64,000 nucleotides of DNA, from contig CM042181.1 in the NCBI GenBank assembly GCA_023376005.1, forward strand, positions 18,571,142 to 18,635,141, in the 5' to 3' direction. Within the stretch, counting starts at the first letter, position 1. Each line of letters opens with the position of its first letter. Position numbers and translations under genes: made by a program. Of this stretch, positions 21,901 to 32,937 are shown in pieces. Origin of the DNA: Doryteuthis pealeii. Taxonomy: Eukaryota > Mollusca > Cephalopoda > Myopsida > Loliginidae. Under the pieces are notes generated by a model. It had not been told where the DNA came from. It ran no database searches and worked only from the letters and a program-made list of their open reading frames with translations.

Positions 21901-24805
21901 CATTGTATTTAAGCGCCGGATTCAAACCCTTTCGTCCTCTTTTTCCTGTTTCAGCAACTACGAAGCCACATGGGGTAGATTTTATCTAACCCCTCTCGTT
22001 GGGGCTCAGCCCCCCTTATATTACTGTAAGTTCTTTACAGCATGGACTATTCCTAGTCTCATGTCTGTACTTTTTATGTTATAATGTACCATTCATGAAT
22101 GTGTCTTATCTTTATTTGTGTACCCCTTTTTATATGTACTCTTTTACTATGTACGTTGTATCTACTGTTATCCATGGGCTGTGTATATTAAATGTTTTTG
22201 TCCGTTAACCTTCGTCGGAGTTATTTGTATGCAAAGTATCTAATAACTTTGCTCCATCCCTACAGCTGGAAGTAAAATGGTTGGATTCATACCTTTCCAA
22301 GGGTATTAGTGCTATGTGAAATGAAAAACCGGAATGGTAGTACCTGTTACTATTCCATATAGATTGAATAGATCTGATTTTAAATTATTCCTATTCATAT
22401 GACCGTATGCGAAAGGAAAATACACAAGAATGTCAATATGAACGTACAATGAACGCAATTCCCTAACCTCAAAGCATAATATAACCCTGGTCGGTTGGAA
22501 ATTCTGTTAAAATCAATCAATCAATAATCAATAATCAATCAATAATTAAATGTACTAGCAAATATATGCACCCTCCGGGTGCAAGTATTTAAGTTTTAAT
22601 GTAATAAAATATTGTATTAAATTAGAAACGCTAATGAAACTAAATAAGAATACAGATAAAAAGATTTGAAACAGAGGGGGATATAATCGAAAAATAGAAC
22701 AACTGAAACTTACTCTTCCATCACTCTCGTCTTTCATTGTTATTTTTTCTAATTTAAGTATTTAGTTAAAAGACGAAGTAAAGAATAAAATGACAGTTAT
22801 TTTTTCTTGTTAATGGATTTCATTTAAGATTCATTGAAGAGATTTTTGCTTATATTCATTAAAATAAAACCAAACAGTTAGAAATCAATAATACTAAGCA
22901 CATATTTAATAAAATCACATTTTTAATATCAATATGCAAATTAGCCTTCCCGTTCACACTGCAAACTGCTATTTTTTGTATATATAAATACAATTGCATG
23001 TTATTTGTATGTAGATATGGACAACACTAATAAAAAGGTGAAGAAATTTTATTAATAATTGAGGTTTAAATATAGATAAATCATGGAGAATGTGATGTAA
23101 TAACTATGTTAATTGTGACTCGATTAGTAATATAGTTTCGGTTACAGACAGAAAAACACACAATCTCCATTATAATAAGATATATATATATATATAAGAT
23201 TTGTCTATATTTATCTGTTAAACTATTGAATCCTAGTGTGTGAGGGACAGAGAGCGGGTACGTTGTACCCAAGTAGAAAAAAAAATTCTATTTCAAAAAG
23301 AAAAAGAAAAATTCTTTACCTCATTATTTTTAGCAGCAATTGGAAGCAGTATGGTTGTTTTCAAACCTTGTTTTAATGAAACTGATTTGATTTTCGGTGT
23401 GTTGTCTGTTGTTGTCACTACTAGAATGAATAGGCTCAGCCCTAATTAGTGATCTATTTCACTAGGCTAAAGAGCCCTTGATCACTACTAGAATAGGCTC
23501 AGCCCTAATTAGTGATCTATTTCACTAGGCTAAAGAGCCCTTGATCACTACTAGAATAGGCTCAGCCCTAATTAGTGATCTATTCACTAGGCTAAGAGCC
23601 CTTGATCACTACTAGAATAGGCTCAGCCCTAATTAGTGATCTATTGACTACTAGAATAGGCTCAGCCCTAATTAGTGATCTATTCCACTAGGCTAAAGAG
23701 CCCTTGATCACTACTAGAATAGGCTCAGCCCTAATTAGTGATCTATTTCACTAGGCTAAAGAGCCCTTGATCACTACTAGAATAGGCTCAGCCCTAATTA
23801 GCCTCTAATTAGTGATCTATCTCACTAAAAAAAATTAAATTTAGTTTGGTGGTTGGTTTTGAAGGTTATCACAATGCAAGTGTAAAGATGAGGAGACCTC
23901 ACCTTTCGACCCAAAAAGAAAAAGAAAAATTCTTTACCTCATTATTTTTAGCAGCAATTGGAAGCAGTATGGTTGTTTTCAAACCTTGTTTTAATGAAAC
24001 TGATTTGATTTTCGGTGTGTTGTCTGTTCTTTTTGAAGATTTTTTCTCGTTTTCTTTTATCGATTTAATTTTTTCTTTTATGTAATCCTGAAGTTTCTTT
24101 AGGTCCGATTCCGGAACATCCTGAACAGAGAAAGGCTACAAAAGAAAAAGAAGAAGATTCTTCATATCAAAAAATTCCTTGAATCAAAACTATAAAAGAA
24201 TTGTTAAAAATTATTGGCAAAGTTGTGAAGTCTACTGAGATGGGGTTAGGTTCAATGAATAAGTTGCAATAGCTAATTTCTCCTCTAAACATAAAAGACA
24301 GAATTTATTACCCGGTCTATGATTATGTGATTCTTCATCTTGAGATTCTTCATATCAAAATATTCTTTGAATCAAAACTATACAGAATTGTTACAAATTC
24401 TGTGAAGTCTACTGAGATGGGGTTAGGTTCAATAAATAAGTTGCAATAGCTAATTTCTCCTCTAAACATAAAAGACAGAATTTATTACCCGGTCTATAAT
24501 TATGTGATTCTTCATCTTAAGATTCTTCATATCAAAATATTCTTTGAATCAAAACTATAAAAGAATTGTTACAAATTATTGGCAGTGCTGTGGGGTCAGA
24601 GTCGAAATCAATTAAGGGGTCACTGGAGTCGAATTTGGTAAAACTTTTTCTTTTCAAAATCCAAACCCCAAATTAGAAATTACAACATACTAAAATAATT
24701 AATTGAGATCCACAGTGAGCCCCAGTTAAAGTCAAGAATAAGATAGGGTCCTGATGAGATAATTTAAATTGAAACCACGGTAAACTCTTTTCTACTATTA
24801 CAACT

Positions 24806-24846
<41 letters not shown>

Positions 24847-26941
24847 GATGCTGATAGCACATATTTGCTTTAAATGAGTCCCCAGGAAAATTTATGGGTC
24901 CCAACTAAAGCTGTCTAACTCCTACCTTGTAACCTATCCTGTGTAATTAATTTCTAAGAAACTATTGAAATGTATTTATAGTTAGCTTGAAATGGTGAGG
25001 GGGAAAAAAAAAAAGTAAAGAAAAACACTGGGATGCATGGATACAATTTTACTGCGTCTTTTTAGATTTTTGTACGCCAGGGACGCAGCACGTGTATCTA
25101 TCAGCATCTCTGGATCCATAATCATTTTACAAGAACAACAGTCCTATTAACATTAAATCAATGAGTAGCCAATAGAAAAATACCTTAGATTGAACTACCA
25201 AAAAACAATAATCATTACTAACCTTATCAGATAACTTCCCAGCAGTTGACCCTTTGGCCTTTGATTTTGGATTTTTTCCTTTTACCGAAGATTTGCCGCC
25301 AACACTGGAACTACCAATATTGTCTTTGCTTTCTGTTTGCAAGAATTTGTTCAACAAATCTTGCATTTGAGTGTCTTGTGATTTAGGCAATTCTTCAGAA
25401 ACCGGCATCGGTGCCGGCGCCAAGTTCTTCTTGGGAAATGGTACTTTACTACCGGAAACAGTCTCTGGTACCTTTCCTTGTGTCTTTTGTTTGGAATCCG
25501 ATTCCGTAGAACCAGAATCTTTCTTCGGATTTGCGACTGTGCTGTTTGTGGATTTTGTCTTGTCCGATTCCACAGACGACAATGATGACAACGACGAAGA
25601 GGAGGAGGAGGAGGAGGAGGTATTTTTTGCTTTTTTATCTTGGTCAACGTCGTCCTGGCTCTTCTGCTGGGAAGAGGTGGAGGTGGGGGTGGCTTTGGCG
25701 GCGTCGGTTGAAGTCGTCATTTTCTTCTTGTTCAGCGCAAACGGAATCGGTTTCTTAGCAGCCGTCGGGGGCTTACTACTGGCAGTTTTAGTATCACAGT
25801 TCGTACTTCCGGATTTTTCTTTTTTCGGATCGTCTGTCACGGCGCTGCTGGATCCAAAATCCAACCACTTACTATTGATATTATTACCATCGTTATTCTT
25901 ATTATTGTTATTATTATTATTATTATTGTTATTATTATTATTACTACTATTGTTGTTATTTCTATTACTATTGTAAAATGACGACTGATACCATGGCTGG
26001 TTTGAACTCTCGGAAGTTTCACACTCGTTGTAAAATCCATGTGGAGCTTTTGGTTCCCAACCGGATATATTATCTATATTTTGCTGATCGTTCGGATAGG
26101 GATATCCACTGTGAACATTTGGGAACGGTTGCATCTGCTGAGGTGGAAGATTTCTCTGCAGCTCGGAAACGACCGTAGGTTCTTCGATAGGTTTCTGTTG
26201 GAACCGTCGTCTCGGATCGGAACCCGACCGGTGAACCACGACACCCTGTCCGTCAGTTACGGGAATTTGCTGGGCATAGTTAAAGAGCAAATTGGTATTT
26301 AATATTCCACACTGATTAAGCCCTGCCTCAAGGTCATGGGGAGCAGCATCTGGATTGAAAGTGGGCTGAGTCATTGGCCCCAAAATGTTCGGGGCTTGTA
26401 CTCCAGGCAACAAGCCGGAAGCCCACCCCAGAGGACCAAACGGAAGCGCGGGGGGTCTTATTTGGTTATCAAGAGGTGGATTCTTCGGAAATGGAAGCTG
26501 GGGGTTTCCGATGTTTCGAGGTGTTTTTTTCCAGTCAGGTTTATCTTCAGACTTTTTGGTTTGGGAAGAACTTTTTGCGGGGTCATAACAGTAAATTGAT
26601 TTTAAGGGACCTACAGTGAAATTGTCAACTTTTTCATAAGTTATCACAGCATAAGGAAGACACTGTCGAGGTCGATTAGCAGGCATTCCATCATTATCAT
26701 ATTCATAAAAGTAAACCTTTAAGAAAAAAATAGGAAAAGAAAAAGAAAAGATTTATTAAAGAAAATAAAAAAGAAAAGAATGCATTGGATAAAATGAGAG
26801 AGAGAGATAGAGAAATAGACAGACAGAATAAAGAGAGAGGAGAGAGAGAAAAAGACAAATAGAAGAGAGAGAGAGAGAGAGAGATAAATAGAAGAGAGAG
26901 AGAGAGAGATAAATAGGAGAGAGAGAGAAAGAGATAAATAG

Positions 26942-26973
<32 letters not shown>

Positions 26974-27080
26974 TAGATAAATAGAATAGAGAGAGAGAGA
27001 GATAGAAATTGACAAATAGAATAAAGCAAGAGAGAGAGAGAGAGAGATAGAAGAGAGAGAGACAAATAGATAAATAGAAT

Positions 27081-27122
<42 letters not shown>

Positions 27123-27333
27123 TCAAAAAAGGGGAAGAAAAAGAGAATAAAGAAATAGACGAAGAGACAGAGGAAGCAAGAAACAGAATAAAGAGAGGGA
27201 GAGAGAGAGAGAGAGAGTTTAAAGAGGAAGGAAAAAAATACTGTCATATTCATAAAAATAAACCTTCAAAAAACAAGGGAAATAGGAAAATAAATAATGA
27301 ACGAAAGAAAATAAAGAAAATAACACATTCGAT

Positions 27334-27372
<39 letters not shown>

Positions 27373-30300
27373 TAGAACAGAGAGAGAGAGGAGAGAGACA
27401 GAGAGAGAAAGGATTTGAAAAAGAGGAAGAAAAAGAGAATAAAGAAAGAGACAGAGGAAGGAAGAAACAGAATAAAGAGAGAGAGGAAAGAAAGAGAGAG
27501 AGGAAAAGAGAGAGAGAGAGAGTTTAAAGAGGAAGGAAAAAAAGAGGAAAAAAGACAGTCATATTCATAAAAAAAAAAAAGGAAATAGGAAAAAAAATAA
27601 TTAACAAAAGAAAATAACAAAGAAAAGAATGCATTGGATAAAAATAACAGAACAAAATAGAGGAAGAGAGAGACAGAGAATACAGAGAATAAAGAGAGAG
27701 AATAAAGAGAGGAAGAAGGAGAGAGAGAGATAAAGAGGAAGAAAGAGAGAGAAAAAAGACAAAAAAGAGAGAATAAAGAAAGAGAAAGAAAAAGAAAGAA
27801 TAAAGAAATAGAGGAAGACAAATAAAAAGAGAGAAAGGAATAAAGAGAGAGAGGGGGGAATAGAGAGAAAGAGAATAAAGGAACAGAGAAAGTAAGCAAG
27901 AATAAATTAATAAAGGGAAAGAAAGAAAGAAAGAATAAAGAGATAGAGGAAGATAGAATAGACCAATGAATAATGGGAGAGAAAAATAAGAAACAGAGAA
28001 AGGAAGGTAGAGTAAATAAATAGCGAAAGAAAGAAACTAACAAACAAAATAATAGAGAGAATAAAGAAGTAGAGAGAAGAGAGCCAGAAAGAAAAAAAGA
28101 TTAAGACAAGAGAACTGTATAAAACAAAAATGAAACAAACAGTAATAGTAGTAGTAATAGTGATATTACTACCAACACACAGACACAGAGAGCCTTTCAC
28201 TTTTAACAACAACAACAGTCCATTTTTGTGTCTGTGTGTTTGCAATGTACCTTTCCTGTCTTCATATTCCTTGTACGATTTCATATATTTTTATCTTACT
28301 AACAGGACCTGTAGATATACCACAGTATTATAATTTAATTATTACAATGTTTGATATGTTTACTTAAGAGCTATTGCCAAATAGTTCAATATGTAAAAAG
28401 TTTAATAATCTTAATTTAACCCTCTCTCTCTCTCTCTTTTTTCTTTCTTTACTTCTTTTTATTCCATTGAAATAGATTACCATTATCACTTCTGCACTCT
28501 CACTAACACCTCTCTCTCTGTCTTTTCCCCCACTCTCTTTTCTCTTATAATATTTTTTCTGAGGTGTAGCAGTCCTTTTTCTTTCTTTCTTCCCCCCCCC
28601 TAAAAAAAAACAAAAACAGAATGGTCCACTATTTAGCTGAGGTGACAACAGCCATCTCCCTACCCAAGTCCCTTCTCTGGATACAAACATAGGTAGGTAA
28701 AAAAGTAAGTAAAGTCGTCGGGGTGGCCTAAAGCCGGTGTAGCGTTAGTTTGTGTTTGTCTGGTGGAGTTGTCTGCCCCTTTTAGTTCGTTGGTGCCCGC
28801 TAGGGCACCATAGTATTTAAGCGCCGGGTTCAAAGCCTTTCGCTCTCTTTTTCCTGTTTCAGCAACTACGAGCCACATGGGGTAGATTTTATCTAAACCC
28901 TCTCGTTGGGGCTCCGCCCCCTTACATTACTGTAAGTTATTCACAGCATGGACTATCGCTAGTCTCATGTCTGTACTCATATATGTATATCTGTATCATT
29001 CATGAATGTGTCTGTATCTTTATTTGTGTACCCCTTTTTGTATGTACTCTTTTACTATGTACGTTGTATCTACTGTTATCCATGTGCTGTGTATATTAAA
29101 TGTTTTGTCCGTTAACCTTCGTCGGAGTTATTTGTATACAAAGTATGTATAACTTTGCACCATCCTTATACCGGTATCGGCCATTCAGCAAGGGAGTCTA
29201 TCCCCTTTTCACTAGTGCTAAACCTAGGAGATTGTTTCTGCGTCTGAGGTGAAGAGCCACACCTACCATCAGCTCCTTACTGTACTGCACAGATACCTGT
29301 GCTACTCATACGCTGAGTTGGTGAGGGCCGGTATCGAACCCGGAACCCTGTGGTTCCTAGGTTGATGCTCTACCGACTGAGCTAAGCCGGCCCCATTGGG
29401 GGAGTCTTACCCCTCTGCAGAGGTGCATTCTAACGCCCCAGCCGACAGGGCGGGTAGGTACTAGTGTATCAACATATAGATACTAATAATTTATAAAGTT
29501 CTACTGGTGGAAAATTTGAGGCAGAAATTTTAACAGGAACGCTTAGAAAATTGATACCAACCTGAGAGCGTTGCAACTGAACGATGTGGGGATCACTGGG
29601 TTGGGCAGGTTGCAAGGGAACGTGACAGTCATAATTAGGGGTCGGCTCTGCATTAGTCATTACTCGCTCATTTATGGCTTTGCATTTACCCAACATTGCC
29701 TGGAAAAGAAAAAGAAAATTATAAACATTTCATTTAATAGACTGTTCATAAGAAAACAAAATAATTCATTTGATTGTTTGAAATGAGGCTCTCATTGGGT
29801 TAGAGAGTTATGTGACCAGGCGACTCTTTATAAAGATTTAATATAGGTTTTATTTGTCTGAATTTTTGAGATGAGGATTGATAATTTGTATCATTTAGAT
29901 AATTTGGATTATTTAGATTTTTCAGATTTGTCCTCATCTTTATTGTCATATACATATTTCAGCCGATGTGCTCTCCTGTCTTCTTAAGGTGTTTCTTGTC
30001 TAAATTTTTTAGATCAGGCCTGATAATTTGTATCATTTAGATTTTTCAGACTGTTGTCTTCATCTTTATTGTTATACAAGGTGTGTCATGAAAGTATCGA
30101 GACTGAAGTTGTATTTACCAAGATAGAAATGAACAATGAATGGAATGGTAATTTTTTTCAGAATACAAGGTGTGTCATAAAAGTGTCGAATTTGAACCTG
30201 TATTTACCAAGATAGAAATGAACAATGAATGGAACGTTAATCTTTTCAGAATACAAGGTGTGTCAAAAAGTACAAAAAATCTCAATATTTTTTTTAACAA

Positions 30301-31020
30301 ATCTTGTATACACGTTTCGATCAATGGGTTCCTTCATCAGGTGTTTCTTGTCTGAATTTTTGAGATGAGGCTTGATAATTTGTATCTTAAGTTAAGGCTT
30401 GATAATTTGTATTTTAAGTTTTTTGCAGACTATTGTCCTCATCTTTATTATACACAACAAATCGGCCAATGTGCCCTGTTCTTAGATGAAACATTGTCAA
30501 TTATTATTCATTTTTAGAGTAAAATAATGAAAATAAAACATTGACAAAATTCATAGATTGAAACATGCCTAGGGACAATCCTCAGTCCACCTGGCACCCA
30601 CGTCATCAAATTGGCGGTTTCTTCAAGACTTTTCAAGTTTCCTTGAGTTTATCACAACTCTTAAAAGAGACATTCTAACAACTTTTTTTTTCTTTTTTTT
30701 TTTTTTTTTAAAACTCTGAGGCTATTGGAAAATATTCAACATTGTCAATAATTATTCAATTTTAGATTAAAACTGTGGGACAATCCTCAGTCCATATAAA
30801 AATAAAATACTTGTTCTGCAGTTTTGACCCCCGCAAATGTAGAATGTATTATCGTTCATCTTAATTCTTATTGCTTTATTTATTAGATGAAATTCTATCA
30901 ATCATTATTATTGATAATTTTGACTAGTATTATCCTTCATCTTCCAATTTTCTAATTGCTTTTTATCACAACTGGCCAAAGATAGATCTATTTGGGTCAT
31001 AGATTGGACCTATCCAATAA

Positions 31021-31085
<65 letters not shown>

Positions 31086-32594
31086 CTCGGTAGCTATCTA
31101 AATTTTCTGATCGGATTCGACCTCGAATTACCTTTATGTCATTCCCTCTAGGACATAGAAAGCTTTCGAAAGATGAACAAAAAGTGATAAGATAAACAGG
31201 AATTTTTTTGTTATATATTCTTTAATTATTCAATTTTAGATTAAAATAATAAAATAAAATACTTACATTAAATACAAATAATCCAGTGATTGTCTGACTG
31301 GATATAGTTTCAACCATTTTAAGTTGTACATCAGCATGTTTAGTCAAATAAACACCGGATTTATGTTCACCTGGAAGAAGAAAAAAAACAAACAAATAGG
31401 TTTCAATAGGTTTTTTTTTTTTTTTAATTAAAAACAAAAGTTTGTTTAACCCTTCATCTACCAGAGTAGCAATAAGAGGAAGTAGGAAGAGGGACTCACA
31501 GATTTATAAGAAATATTATGGGGAATGGGGGAAGGGTGATTTTCAGGAAATTATAGGTATTTGAGAAGTAATTGCTGTATTTGAAGTTGATCTTGTTTAA
31601 GGTGTTTTTTTTATTTTTTTTATTGTATTCATATTCATGTATTTGAAGTTTTTGTTTGCTTTTTTCTTTGTGCTGATGAATGTCGAACGTGCAGTACAGG
31701 CAATTGAGAGTAAGGAGCCCGGATGAAACACAGCAATTGGGTATTTAATGACCTGCCCTCCCAGATCAGGGGAGAAAGACCGCAGTAGCATTTTGGCTGT
31801 CGAAACGAGTGGAAGAGAACAATAGCAGTAGCATTTTGTTGTTGAGACGAGCGTGATACTGTTGGGAGAGTGTTTAGACTGAAGACTGTCAATTGGAAGA
31901 ACATTGCGTCAGAGTTGACTGTGACCCCCAGAGATTACTTACGTTCCGGATTAGATTGACTGATAAATTATTTATCTATTTATTGACCTACTAGGAAAAA
32001 AGAAGACGGTGTTAGGGTTAGTTTAATGGGAAAATAAATCAATAATTTATCAGTCAAGAGTGGTTCTCCTTTGTTTATGTTAGACTTATGGGAAATAACC
32101 CAAAGGTAAACTCAGAATTAATATGGAAGTATTGTTCAGAAATGGATTTGAACTCATGTATTTGCAAAGCTTTGTTTGATTGGCACAAGGTCAGGGTTTT
32201 TTGGGGGTTTTTTATAAAGAATTTTTTCCTTACCAATTATACTGAATGGAAGATTTTTGGTCATTAGGCCATTTTTGGCAATTTTTGTAATATAAGACGG
32301 TTCCTTAATTGCACAGAACGCAGTTTGGTCAACCAATTCTCGGCTGTGGCGACCTTCTTCTTTCATATCAGTTCTTTTGGCTCTGCAATGGAAAAACAAA
32401 ACAAATTTCATAAATTTCAAAAAACAGAAATTCTTGCAATAATACAAATTGTTAAATCCGGTGTTATTGCAATTAATGATACTATTAAATAAAGACCAGG
32501 TTTTTTTCAACTTATCCCCTTTCTTAGGCAGACTTGTTTTAAAAAGCTATAATATAATGTGTTTTAAATAGTTTTTCCTTGTGTATAAATACAT

Positions 32595-32645
<51 letters not shown>

Positions 32646-32904
32646 GAGAGTTTTATAATTTGCTTGAAGCATTGTGTATATATTGGTTTGGAGGTTGATT
32701 TTGAAGTCGTCTTTTTATGGCATTTCTAGATAAAATTAGAAATGCCATAAAAAGATGACTTCAGTTCCAATGATCTTCTGAAAAAGAGATTTTATCTCGA
32801 AAATTCAAGAATAAAATGCAGGTTAACACACAACAGCATTGTTACCTTATTATTTTTTCGTTACACCTGCATTGTGATAGCCTTCAAAATCAACCTCCAA
32901 ACCA

Positions 32905-32937
<33 letters not shown>

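Larger units (their letters stand above)
19013..23937 (-). other. Intron 7 (4.9 kb), repeat-filled
   Basis: Holds a TA/CA microsatellite near 19630, the arrays at 19976-21085 and 21222-21650, a solo LTR, and the 63-bp array with the duplicated exon fragment. The rest (19080-19970, 22270-23290) is AT-rich with no recognisable feature. Confidence 0.7.
26717..29561 (-). other. Intron 5: GA-rich tract, then a SINE with an LTR inside
   Basis: 26760-28110 is a ~1.35-kb GA/AAAG-rich purine tract on the plus strand, with long (GA)n runs at 27085-27118 and 27338-27368. 28300-28410 is one unit of the 'AGGACCTGTRGATATACCAC' family. 28703-29395 is the split SINE. Confidence 0.8.

Noticed and set aside
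26703..28043. Leu/Ser-rich minus-strand ORFs resembling membrane proteins
   Set aside because: Translations of (CT)n tracts in intron 5; the apparent hydrophobicity is an artefact.
31597..31904. Short minus-strand ORFs in intron 3
   Set aside because: No matching splice phases with exons 3 or 4, and no family similarity; the exon 3 to exon 4 junction is already in frame without them.
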